Part shown: one piece after another, positions 1 to 6,756 of the stretch
Numbering within the stretch: position 1 is the first letter of the stretch
Layout of the letters: each line of letters opens with the position of its first letter
NCBI GenBank assembly: GCA_021800645.1
Contig: JAJYYT010000033.1
Span: 1 to 11,305 of the forward strand
DNA length: 11,305 nucleotides
Direction: 5' to 3'
From: Actinomycetes bacterium
Lineage (GTDB): Bacteria; Actinomycetota; Acidimicrobiia; Acidimicrobiales; RAAP-2
The notes under the pieces: generated by a model
Database searches by the model: none
Told to the model about the DNA's origin: nothing
What the model saw: only the letters and a program-made list of their open reading frames with translations
Made by a program: the position numbers and the translations under genes

Positions 1-298
1 GGATCCGCTGGAGAATCACCTGCTTGGCGGTCTGGGCGGCGATGCGGCCAAAGTCGTCGGGGGTGTCGTCCCACTCGTTGACCACGTTGCCCTCGTCATC
101 GAGCTCCTGCCCGTAGACGCGGATCTCGCCGGACTCGGGGTCGATCGTGACCACGGCCTCCTCTGCGGCGTCGGGGCGCCGCTTGTACGCGGCGACGAGG
201 GCGTTGGCCAGCGCGTCGAGCAGCGTCTCGACGGAGATCCCCTTGTCCCGCGCGATCTGGCTCAGCGCGTCGAGGAATTCGAAGTTGGTCTTGCTCAT
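1..298 (-). CDS. nusA: Transcription termination/antitermination factor NusA, N-terminal part
   Basis: This is the first 99 codons of NusA; the gene runs off the low-coordinate edge. NusA binds RNA polymerase and nascent RNA and modulates pausing, termination and antitermination. What is visible is the N-terminal polymerase-binding domain. It opens MSKTNFEFLDALSQIARDKG, has the helix ETLLDALANALVAAYKR (residues 25-41) and reaches the family-typical IAAQTAKQVILQRI at residues 86-99, just before the S1 domain would begin. The ATG at 298-296 overlaps the rimP stop as ATGA, which suggests translational coupling; only a weak AGAAGG lies about 10 bases upstream. The position directly after rimP is the classic arrangement. 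S1 and KH domains are outside the window, so completeness cannot be judged. Confidence 0.96.
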   Translation of the reverse strand, partial: MSKTNFEFLDALSQIARDKGISVETLLDALANALVAAYKRRPDAAEEAVVTIDPESGEIRVYGQELDDEGNVVNEWDDTPDDFGRIAAQTAKQVILQRI

Positions 299-819
299 GA
301 CGTGGTGGCCTTCTCTCTGCCCTTCGGCGCCTTGGCGCGGCTGGGGGAGGGTGCGGGCTTCGCTCCCCACTCGAACACGGTGCGCGCCCGCTCGATCGTC
401 TCGTAGGCGACGTGCGCTGAGCCGCCGGGAATGGCGGGGCCGTCCACCCGCACGCCGCTGTCGTCCGCCTCGACGAGACGTCCCTCGAGCCGCCGGCTCT
501 CGCCGGTGCCTGGGAGGAGCCGCAGGGACACCATCTCGCCGCGCGCTCGCGTGAAGTGCGCCGGCGTGCGCAGCCGGCGCTCGAGGCCAGGGCTCGACAC
601 CTCGAGCGTGTAGCGGCCGGGCATGGGGTCGAGCCGGTCGAGCAGGCCGGAGACCGCTCGGTTCGCCTCCGCGAGCCCGTCGAGGTCCACTCCGCCGTCA
701 CGGTCGACGGTCACTCGGACGGTGCCCCCGGACAGCTCGACGTCGACGAGCTCGAGGCCGAGCTCCTCCACGACGCTCGACAGCTCGCTGCACAGCATCT
801 CCGCGACTCCTTCGGCCAT
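295..819 (-). CDS. rimP: Ribosome maturation factor RimP (174 aa)
   Basis: RimP is needed for maturation of the 30S ribosomal subunit. The protein shows the family hallmark YTLEVSSPGLERRL at residues 70-83. Before it lies the N-terminal domain with LGLELVDVELSGGTVRVTVD (20-39) and a DLDGLAEANRAVS helix. The C-terminal SH3-like domain ends near IERARTVFEW (142-151) and is followed by a basic, Ala/Pro/Lys-rich tail. I chose the ATG at 819 because a strong GGGAGG ribosome site (833-828) sits 8 bases upstream and homology begins here. The frame stays open to 996, but that extension crosses the likely promoter and the leader hairpin. The stop overlaps the nusA start as ATGA. Length is normal for the family. 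Confidence 0.96.
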   Translation of the reverse strand: MAEGVAEMLCSELSSVVEELGLELVDVELSGGTVRVTVDRDGGVDLDGLAEANRAVSGLLDRLDPMPGRYTLEVSSPGLERRLRTPAHFTRARGEMVSLRLLPGTGESRRLEGRLVEADDSGVRVDGPAIPGGSAHVAYETIERARTVFEWGAKPAPSPSRAKAPKGREKATTS

Positions 820-897
820 CCGTCGCACCTCCCTTCGTGGCTCGTCCCTCGTGCGTGGGCTCCTCCCTCGTCCGGACCTTCGGGCCGGCCGGCTCCA

Positions 898-965
898 CCG
901 GTCCCGTTCACGACGAAAGCGTGGGCGGCGGCCCACGCTTTCAACAGGTCCTGCAATGAGACCGG
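898..965 (-). promoter_or_regulatory. Structured rimP leader RNA with perfect hairpin
   Basis: On the minus strand AAAGCGTGGGC (941-931) and GCCCACGCTTT (926-916) form a perfect 11-bp inverted repeat with a 4-base loop. Outside it, CCGGTCTC (965-958) can pair with GGGACCGG (905-898): 8 pairs, one of them G-U. This gives a long stem topped by the hairpin. It begins a few bases after the predicted transcript start and ends about 80 bases before the rimP ATG. Only TTTCGTCGTG follows the hairpin, so the U-tract is too weak for a good intrinsic terminator. From memory, GTGGGC/GCCCAC hairpins precede rimP in many Gram-positive genomes, which favours a regulatory leader over a simple proS terminator. 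Both roles remain possible. Confidence 0.6.
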
Positions 966-976
966 ACAGCTCGCCG

Positions 977-985
977 AGTATACCA
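977..985 (-). promoter_or_regulatory. Probable extended -10 promoter for rimP-nusA
   Basis: The minus strand reads TGGTATACT from 985 to 977: a TATACT hexamer (982-977) preceded by the TGn extended -10 element. It stands out sharply in very GC-rich sequence. No convincing -35 box lies 17 bases upstream, as expected for extended -10 promoters. The transcript would begin near 970, leaving a leader of about 150 bases before rimP. Confidence 0.6.
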
Positions 986-1026
986 ACCGCGAGCATGCCG
1001 CCGCCCGCCGACGATCCGGGCGAAGG

Positions 1027-2517
1027 TCAGTACGCTCGGCCCACCACGGCCACCAGCCCGTCGTCGGCCTCGCCGTGGGCCGCGAGGCTGCCGTCCTCAC
1101 GCTGGAGGCAGCGTACGGTGAGCCCTTCGGCGGCGAGCCGGAGCTCTCCCTCCTCGCCGACCACCTGCCACGGGACGCGGGCGAATCCTGCGCTCCCCGC
1201 GTCGAGCACCTCCTCGAAGGAGCTCGCGGCGGTCGTTCGAGCCTCACGGAAGGCGCGCGCTTCGTCCCGCAGGTCGCGGGCGGCCCGGCGGCAGACCCGG
1301 TCGACCGCGTCGGAGACGGCGGCGAGCGGAACCGGCTCCTTGGCCCTCAGGTGGCGGGTGACGACGGTGACCTTCCCCTCCGCGAGCTCGCGTGGTCCGA
1401 CCTCCACCCGCACCGGCACCCCCTTCAGTTCCCAGTCGACCGTGCGGCGCCCAAAACCGCTGTCGGTCCGGTCGTCGAGGTGCACCCGGCGCCCGGCACG
1501 TCGGAGCTCGTCGGCGAGGGCCCCCGCCGCTCGGCGCACCGCGTCATCCTCGCGAACGCACAGGACGACCACCTCCAACGGCGCAAGTGCGGGGGGCAGG
1601 CGGAGGCCGAAGTCGTCGCCGTGCGCCATGATCAGCGCGCCGATGAGACGGGTCGACGCGCCCCAGGACGTCTGCCACACGTAACGAAGCGCTCCGGTCG
1701 AGTCCGAGTACTGGATGCCGAAGACCTTTGCGAAGTTCTGGCCGAGCTCGTGGCTCGTGCCCATCTGCAGCGCTTTGGCGTCGCCCATCATCGCTTCGCA
1801 CGTCCAGGTGCGGACCGCGCCTGCGAACCGCTCGCGCGCGGTCTTGTGGCCGACGAGGACGGGAATCGCCGCGACCTCCTCCATCGCGTCCTTGTAGACG
1901 TCGGTCAGGATCCGCAGCGCGTACGCGCGCGCCTCCTTCTCGTCGGCGTGCGCAGTGTGGCCCTCCTGCCAGAGGAACTCGGTCGTGCGCAGGAACAGAC
2001 GAGGCCGAAGCTCCCACCGCACCACGTTGCACCACTGGTTGACGAGCAGGGGGAGATCGCGGTGGCTCTGCACCCATTTTGCGAAGAAGTGGTTGATGAC
2101 GGTCTCGCTCGTGGGCCGGACGACGACGGGCTCATCGAGCTGCCGGCCGCCGCCCTGGGTGACGACCCAGAGCTCGGGATTGAAGCCTTCCACGTGCTCG
2201 GCCTCGAGACGCATGAAGGATTCCGGGATGAACAGGGGAAAGTACGCATTGTGCGCACCTGCAGCCTTGATCCGCTCGTCGATGGCTGCCTGGAGCCTCT
2301 CCCAGATCTCGTAGCCCCACGGCCTGATGACCATGGTGCCGCGAACCGGCCCGTTGTCGGCCATCTCCGCACGGGCGACCACCTCCTGGTACCACCGGGG
2401 GAAGTCCTCGCCACGCGGCGTGAGAGATCCCTTGGCAGCCGGGCGCGGCCCCGGCATTCGACCCTCGGGCTTGGCATCGGCGGCAACGTCCGCGTCGCTC
2501 GCATCGGCGTCAACCAT
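1027..2517 (-). CDS. proS: Prolyl-tRNA synthetase, archaeal/eukaryotic type (496 aa)
   Basis: It charges tRNA-Pro with proline in the cytoplasm using ATP. It is the short form without the editing insertion found in most bacterial enzymes. Domains in order: class II catalytic core with LTPRGEDF (32-39) and PVRGTMVIRPWGYEIWE (57-73); VRPTSE (133-138); motif 2 RWELRPRLFLRTTEFLWQEG (167-186); motif 3 SWGASTRLIGALIMAHGDD (284-302); anticodon-binding domain from about 308; and a C-terminal domain ending in the family-typical Tyr (VGRAY). Only one cysteine (470) is left in that last domain, so the zinc site of some relatives seems absent. The start is uncertain. The ATG at 2517 has no clear ribosome site; the in-frame ATG at 2457 (residue 21) follows GAGGG and still precedes the conserved core. 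It lies 44 bp after ispG. Confidence 0.96.
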   Translation of the reverse strand: MVDADASDADVAADAKPEGRMPGPRPAAKGSLTPRGEDFPRWYQEVVARAEMADNGPVRGTMVIRPWGYEIWERLQAAIDERIKAAGAHNAYFPLFIPESFMRLEAEHVEGFNPELWVVTQGGGRQLDEPVVVRPTSETVINHFFAKWVQSHRDLPLLVNQWCNVVRWELRPRLFLRTTEFLWQEGHTAHADEKEARAYALRILTDVYKDAMEEVAAIPVLVGHKTARERFAGAVRTWTCEAMMGDAKALQMGTSHELGQNFAKVFGIQYSDSTGALRYVWQTSWGASTRLIGALIMAHGDDFGLRLPPALAPLEVVVLCVREDDAVRRAAGALADELRRAGRRVHLDDRTDSGFGRRTVDWELKGVPVRVEVGPRELAEGKVTVVTRHLRAKEPVPLAAVSDAVDRVCRRAARDLRDEARAFREARTTAASSFEEVLDAGSAGFARVPWQVVGEEGELRLAAEGLTVRCLQREDGSLAAHGEADDGLVAVVGRAY

Positions 2518-2561
2518 CCGGGGAGCGTAGACCGAGGCGCGCCCGTACCCCGGACGCGTCC

Positions 2562-3833
2562 CTACGACGCTGGCGCCGCCGGATCGTCCGATCCCTCCGC
2601 GTCGGTGCCGTGCACGCGCCGGCGGATGCGGTCCACACGCACCTCGGAGGCGTTCGGGTCGGCACCCTTCTCGTCGAGCAGCGCGCGGCGGTCGGCTTCC
2701 GCCTCTGCCTCGGCAGAGGCATCCGCCGCGGCGAGCCGGGCTTCGACACCCTCGGCCACCAGTCGCTCCGCCTCGGCGACGAGTGCCGCGACCATCTCGG
2801 CCTCCGGCACCACTCGGACGATCTTCCCCTGGATGAACAGATGTCCCTTCTGCTTGCCGGCGGCGATGCCGAGGTCGGCGCTGCGAGCCTCGCCCGGCCC
2901 GTTGACGACACAGCCCATGACGGCGACCTGGATTGGCAGGTTGCGGTCCTCGAGGGCTGCTTGCGCTTCCTTGGCGACCGCGATGACGTCGACTTGGGCG
3001 CGACCGCAGGATGGGCACGCGATCAGGTCGAGCCCCTTGCGCTCACGCAGCCCGAGCGACTCGAGGAGCTGGCGTCCCGCCCGAGCCTCCTCCACGGGGT
3101 CCGCGGTCAGCGAGTAGCGGATCGTGTCTCCGATGCCCTCGGCGAGGAGCGTGCCGATCCCCGCGGTCCCTTTCACGAGGCCGGCGGGTGGTGGTCCGGC
3201 CTCCGTGACGCCCAGGTGCAGCGGATGGTCGAAGGTCTCGGACGCGAGGCGGTAGGCGGCGATCATCAAGGCCACCGACGACGCCTTGACGGAGATCTTG
3301 ACGTCGCTGAAGCCGACCTCCTCGAAGTAGGCGAGCTCGATCTTGGCCGACTCCACGAGCGCCTCGGGGGTCGCGCGCCCGTACTTCTTGTAGAGGTCGG
3401 GGTGGAGCGACCCGGCGTTGACCCCGATGCGGATCGGGACCCCGCGATCCTTCGCCTCGGACGCAACGAGCTTGATCTCTGACTCCTTGCGCAGGTTGCC
3501 AGGGTTGAGCCGGAGACCGTGGACGCCCGCCTCGAGCGCGGCCAGCGCCATCTCGACGTGGAAGTGGATGTCGGCGATGATCGGCACCGGAGAGCGCGGG
3601 ACGATCCTGGCAAGCCCCTCGGCAGCAGCCTCCTCGTTGCAGGTGCAGCGGACGATGTCCGCTCCCGCGGCAGCGAGCGCGTAGATCTGCGCGAGCGTCC
3701 CATCGACGTCGGCGGTCTTCGTCGTCGTCATCGACTGCACGGATACGGGTGCGCCCCCTCCGACCGCGACGTCGCCGACGTGGATCTGGCGGGTCCTTCG
3801 GCGGGGCATGAGCAAGTCGGATGAGGGATCCAT
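2562..3833 (-). CDS. ispG: 4-hydroxy-3-methylbut-2-enyl diphosphate synthase (IspG/GcpE, 423 aa)
   Basis: This is the Fe-S enzyme of the MEP isoprenoid pathway that turns ME-cyclodiphosphate into HMBPP. A TIM-barrel half carries PVSVQSMTTTKTADVDGT (29-46) and RLNPGN (108-113). The reductase-like half carries the cluster ligands C273 and C276 (ACPSCGR), C308 (MGCVVNGPGEA) and the conserved E315. All expected ligands are present. The ATG at 3833 is preferred because GGAG lies 4 bases upstream; the ATG at 3809 (residue 9) has none. Residues from about 365 to 423 form an Ala/Glu/Asp-rich then basic tail beyond the usual end. The upstream gap holds the 16-bp repeat array. The reading frame stays open upstream to 5270, but only as a shadow of the protease gene. 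Confidence 0.97.
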   Translation of the reverse strand: MDPSSDLLMPRRRTRQIHVGDVAVGGGAPVSVQSMTTTKTADVDGTLAQIYALAAAGADIVRCTCNEEAAAEGLARIVPRSPVPIIADIHFHVEMALAALEAGVHGLRLNPGNLRKESEIKLVASEAKDRGVPIRIGVNAGSLHPDLYKKYGRATPEALVESAKIELAYFEEVGFSDVKISVKASSVALMIAAYRLASETFDHPLHLGVTEAGPPPAGLVKGTAGIGTLLAEGIGDTIRYSLTADPVEEARAGRQLLESLGLRERKGLDLIACPSCGRAQVDVIAVAKEAQAALEDRNLPIQVAVMGCVVNGPGEARSADLGIAAGKQKGHLFIQGKIVRVVPEAEMVAALVAEAERLVAEGVEARLAAADASAEAEAEADRRALLDEKGADPNASEVRVDRIRRRVHGTDAEGSDDPAAPAS

Positions 3834-3988
3834 CGCACTCCATTCTGCCGCGCCACCTCGTCGCGACGTGCATCGGCGAAGCCGGAGCCCCGAGCAGCGG
3901 GAGCTCCGAGCAGCCGGAGCCCCGAGCAGCCGGAGCCCCGAGCAGCCGGAGCCCCGAGCAGCCGGAGCCCAGCCGGCCGAACGTTTGA
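3834..3988 (-). other. Intergenic region protease-ispG, repeat-bearing
   Basis: This is a 155-bp gap dominated by a 16-bp tandem array (3882-3970). Between the array and the ispG start there is only the ribosome site. I see no convincing promoter and no U-tract terminator. Transcription probably passes through from the upstream gene, which is an inference from the shared strand and pathway genes. Confidence 0.6.
3882..3970. repeat. 16-bp tandem repeat array, five units plus a partial
   Basis: The plus strand repeats CCGGAGCCCCGAGCAG with a period of exactly 16 bases, starting at 3882, 3898, 3914, 3930 and 3946, with a 9-base partial unit at 3962. Unit 2 (3898-3913) differs at two positions; the others are identical. 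On the transcribed minus strand each unit (CTGCTCGGGGCTCCGG, any phase) can fold as CTCCG-GCTGCT-CGGGG, a 5-bp stem with one G-U pair and a 6-base loop. The period is not a multiple of three, which fits non-coding DNA. Confidence 0.9.
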
Positions 3989-5515
3989 TCAGCCGAAGGG
4001 GTTGGCGAGGGGATGCGCGATGTCGAGGAACACCGCCGAGCCGACGACCACGAGGAGGAGCGCCATGAAGGCGTACGCGACCGGCATGAGCTTGGCGACG
4101 TCCGCCTGGTAGTAGGGGCGCCCGCGACGCGTGCGGATCCGTTCGTACACAGCGATGGCGACGTGGCCGCCGTCGAGCGGCAGCATCGGGAGCATGTTCA
4201 AGAGCCCGAGCGCGATGTTGAGGGCGATCAGGATGGAGAGGAAGTAGTACGCCCCTTTCGCCTCGGCTTGGGTCGCGAGCCGGGCTGCCTCGACCACGGA
4301 GAGGATCCGGTTCGACTTCGTCGGGTTCGCCGCGGCCTTGTCGGCGGCCTGGGTATTGGTCACCTGGTGGAAGAGCGACGAGAGCCCGCCGGGTGAGAAC
4401 GCGTGACCGAACCCCAGCACGGTGAGGCGCGTGACGTTGCCGACGTCGTCCCCCGCCCAGGCGACGCCCTGCCACGGGTCCTGGGGGGTGAAGACCGGAG
4501 CGAGGCTCGTCTGGATGCCGATGAGCCACTCGGTCCTGCCTGTCCCGCTGCCCGACCCCTTGCCGAGCACTTCTTCGCCCTTTGTCTTCCCCGTCGTGAC
4601 GACGTGCCCCGCCTGCGGCTGCACGACCAGCGTCCTGCGGCGGCCACCGCGCTCGACGACGAGCGTCACGGGGCCGCCCTTGGCAGCCTGGATCGTCTTC
4701 GAGAGCGCTGTGGTGGTCTCCACCTGCTTGCCGTCGATCGAGAGGACGCGGTCGCCGGGCTTCATCCCGGCGAGCTGGGCGGCGGTCTCGCGATGCCCGG
4801 GCCATGGCGTGAACCCTGCCACCGTCACCTGCGTGCCGGTCGGGACCCCGACCGAGAGCGCGACGGCGCCGGCGAGCACGAAGGCGATCACGAAGTGCAT
4901 GATCGAACCAGCGCTCGCGACCAGGATCCTGCGGTGGAACGGCTTCTGGCGGTAGGTGCGGGGCTCGTCCGCCGGGTCGACCTGCTCGAGGTTGGTCATC
5001 CCGGGGATCTTCACGTAGGCGCCGACGACGATCGGCTTGAAGCCGTACTCGGTCTCGCCTTTCCGGACGGACCACAGCCGCGGACCGAAGCCGATGAAGA
5101 ACTCGGTCACCTTCATGTGGCTCCACTTGGCCGTCAGGTAGTGACCGAGCTCGTGGAGGATGACGCAGGCGACGAGCGCCAGGATGAAGATGAGGAGATC
5201 GGCGAGTCCCGCCGCGAGGAACACCGCGACGATCGCCGCCACCACCACGACCAGGCGGACGATCGCCCAACGCGTCGATGGGCTACGAGGTGGCTCCTGC
5301 GCCGCGCCGGATCGCTTCGACCCCCCTCCGGCCTCGGCGGCACCCCCTCCGGCCTCGGCGGCACCCCCTCCGGCCTCGTCGGCACCCGCTCCGGCCTCGG
5401 CACCCTCTCCGGGCCGGCGGGCCTCGGCACCCTCTCCGGGCCGGCGGGCCTCGGCGCCCCCCTCGTCCCCTCCCTCTTCCCCGGGCGGCGCCTTCGGGGT
5501 GGACACCCAGCTCAC
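3989..5515 (-). CDS. Site-2-type membrane zinc metalloprotease, M50 family, RseP/Rip1-like (508 aa)
   Basis: This is an intramembrane protease that in relatives cuts anti-sigma factors or other membrane proteins. The zinc motif HELGH is at 121-125 in a membrane helix, a PDZ-like domain spans about 227-300 (MKPGDRVLSIDGKQV at 251-265), and the second active-site motif NMLPMLPLDGGH is at 440-451. Likely membrane segments are 84-105, 107-124, 201-223, 423-442 and 476-497. The start is GTG at 5515, overlapping the dxr stop as GTGA, with no ribosome site of its own, so translation is probably coupled. Residues 10-80 are a low-complexity Gly/Ala/Glu-rich extension made of short repeats before the first helix. 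Typical relatives start close to that helix. The substrate cannot be told from sequence; the dxr-protease-ispG order is common in actinobacteria. Confidence 0.95.
   Translation of the reverse strand: MSWVSTPKAPPGEEGGDEGGAEARRPGEGAEARRPGEGAEAGAGADEAGGGAAEAGGGAAEAGGGSKRSGAAQEPPRSPSTRWAIVRLVVVVAAIVAVFLAAGLADLLIFILALVACVILHELGHYLTAKWSHMKVTEFFIGFGPRLWSVRKGETEYGFKPIVVGAYVKIPGMTNLEQVDPADEPRTYRQKPFHRRILVASAGSIMHFVIAFVLAGAVALSVGVPTGTQVTVAGFTPWPGHRETAAQLAGMKPGDRVLSIDGKQVETTTALSKTIQAAKGGPVTLVVERGGRRRTLVVQPQAGHVVTTGKTKGEEVLGKGSGSGTGRTEWLIGIQTSLAPVFTPQDPWQGVAWAGDDVGNVTRLTVLGFGHAFSPGGLSSLFHQVTNTQAADKAAANPTKSNRILSVVEAARLATQAEAKGAYYFLSILIALNIALGLLNMLPMLPLDGGHVAIAVYERIRTRRGRPYYQADVAKLMPVAYAFMALLLVVVGSAVFLDIAHPLANPFG
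5321..5455. repeat. In-frame 27-bp and 21-bp tandem repeats in the protease N-terminus
   Basis: Two adjoining arrays lie inside the protease gene. At 5393-5455 a 27-bp unit occurs twice plus a partial and encodes AEARRPGEG (residues 21-41). At 5321-5377 a 21-bp unit occurs two and a half to three times and encodes EAGGGAA (residues 47-65). Both periods keep the reading frame. The encoded segment is a probably disordered cytoplasmic extension before the first membrane helix. Confidence 0.9.
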
Positions 5516-6756
5516 ACGGCCGCCAAACGGCGGTCGACCGCGTCGGCCGCAAGCTCCCGGGCGCTGCGGTCCGCATCGAGCACGTCGTCGACGCTTCGCA
5601 GCGGCGCGCCGTCACATCGGTCGAGGACCGCTGCGACGACATCGGCGATGCCCAGCCAATCGAGCCGGCCGTCCAGGAACGCCGCGACCGCCACCTCGTT
5701 GGCGGCGTTCAGCCACGCCGGGGCAGGGCCACCCGCCCGCCCCGCCGCGTAGGCGAGGTCGAGGCACGGGAAGGCTGCGCGGTCCGGCGGCTCGAAGCTG
5801 AGGGAGAGGGGCGCGGCCCAGTCGATCGCGCCAAACGCGTGCTCGAGCCGCTCCGGCCATCCCAGCGCGTACCCGATCGGGAGCCGCATGTCCGGCTGGG
5901 ACAGCTGCGCGATGGTGGAGCCGTCGACCAGCTCGACCATCGAGTGGACGACCGACTGGGGGTGGACGACGACCTCGATCCGGTCATAGGGGAGGCCGAA
6001 CAGCTCGTGCGCCTCGATGACTTCCAGCCCCTTGTTCATGAGCGTCGACGAGTCGACGGTGATCTTGGGTCCCATGCGCCAGGTGGGGTGGCTGAGCGCG
6101 TCGGCGACGCCAACCGACCCCAGCTCGCCGCGGGTCCGGCCGCGGAAGGGCCCGCCCGAGGCGGTGACGAGCAGCCGAGTGACCGACGGGTACGGCACGA
6201 GCGGGGCGGGCTCGTCGCCACCAGGTTGCGGGTCCCCTGGCCCGATCCAGCCGCTCCCGTCGGCCCTCGGTCGACGGGGCTCGACCACCGACAGGCACTG
6301 GTGGATGGCGCAGTGCTCGGAGTCGACGGGCACGATCTGGGCGCCGGGGGTCCTGCGGGCGCGCTGGACGACGGGTGCGCCCGCGATCAGCGACTCCTTG
6401 TTGGCGAGGGCGAGCCGCCGGCCCGATTCGAGCGCCGCGAGCGTGACCGGCAGCCCGGCGAAGCCGACGACGGCGTTCAGCACCACGTCGGCCGCGTGCG
6501 CTGCGGCGACGAGCCCGTCGAGGCCGGTGAGGAGCTCGGTGCCGGCGGGGAGCAGGGGCTCGAGCTCCGCTGCGGCGCCGGGGTCGCCGATCGCCACGAG
6601 CGCAGGACGGAGGCGGTGCGCTTGGTCGGCGAGCGTCTCAACGGACCGATGGGCCGCGATCGCGACGACGCGGTAGCGGTCGGGCGCAGCCTCGACCACG
6701 TCGACGGCCTGGGTCCCGATGGACCCGGTCGATCCCACCAGGCTCACGGTCGTCAT
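5512..6756 (-). CDS. dxr: 1-deoxy-D-xylulose 5-phosphate reductoisomerase (414 aa)
   Basis: It catalyses the first committed MEP-pathway step, DXP to MEP, with NADPH and a divalent metal. The nucleotide-binding loop GSTGSIG is at 8-14. The catalytic domain shows ALANKES (116-122), metal ligands in VDSEH (144-148: D145, E147), the TASGGPFRG loop (198-206), SHPTWRMGPKITVDSSTLMN (222-241) with K242 and E245 following, and the C-terminal helical domain with WLNAANEVAV (348-357). The ATG at 6756 follows GGGTGG by 4 bases and starts exactly at the Rossmann strand; the open frame to 6945 has no family sequence. Compared with mycobacterial Dxr as I recall it, residues about 160-190 carry an extra Pro/Gly-rich loop of roughly 28 residues. 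The stop overlaps the protease start. Confidence 0.97.
   Translation of the reverse strand: MTTVSLVGSTGSIGTQAVDVVEAAPDRYRVVAIAAHRSVETLADQAHRLRPALVAIGDPGAAAELEPLLPAGTELLTGLDGLVAAAHAADVVLNAVVGFAGLPVTLAALESGRRLALANKESLIAGAPVVQRARRTPGAQIVPVDSEHCAIHQCLSVVEPRRPRADGSGWIGPGDPQPGGDEPAPLVPYPSVTRLLVTASGGPFRGRTRGELGSVGVADALSHPTWRMGPKITVDSSTLMNKGLEVIEAHELFGLPYDRIEVVVHPQSVVHSMVELVDGSTIAQLSQPDMRLPIGYALGWPERLEHAFGAIDWAAPLSLSFEPPDRAAFPCLDLAYAAGRAGGPAPAWLNAANEVAVAAFLDGRLDWLGIADVVAAVLDRCDGAPLRSVDDVLDADRSARELAADAVDRRLAAV

Larger units (their letters stand above)
820..1026 (-). other. Intergenic region proS-rimP: 5' leader of rimP-nusA
   Basis: This 207-bp gap separates the proS stop from the rimP start. In transcription order it holds a probable extended -10 promoter (985-977), a predicted transcript start near 970, an outer stem (965-958 with 905-898), a perfect 11-bp inner hairpin (941-916), a GC-rich stretch, and the rimP ribosome site (833-828). 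I see no gene in it on either strand. Confidence 0.7.

Noticed and set aside
1..6. GGATCC (BamHI site) at the first base, suggesting a cloning junction
   Set aside because: The sequence continues in frame as normal NusA and the same hexamer occurs elsewhere in the window, so it gives no evidence of an artificial end.
916..941. Hairpin as a strong intrinsic terminator of proS
   Set aside because: The stem is strong, but only three T residues follow before mixed sequence, and a likely promoter lies upstream of it. A leader role fits better, though a weak terminator function is not excluded.
820..996. Longer RimP start at 996
   Set aside because: The extension would cover the promoter and hairpin, has no family similarity, and the ATG at 819 has a near-ideal ribosome site.
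556..3117. Very long open frame on the plus strand across rimP, proS and part of ispG
   Set aside because: It is antisense to three well-supported genes, its translation is Arg/Pro/Ala-biased with no recognisable domain, and long antisense frames are expected at this GC content.
3882..3970. CRISPR-like array
   Set aside because: Units are contiguous 16-mers with no spacers, and no cas genes are nearby.
2562..5270. One apparent 902-residue protein joining ispG to upstream sequence
   Set aside because: The part above 3833 is an out-of-frame shadow of the protease gene and the repeat array. IspG homology and a ribosome site place the start at 3833.
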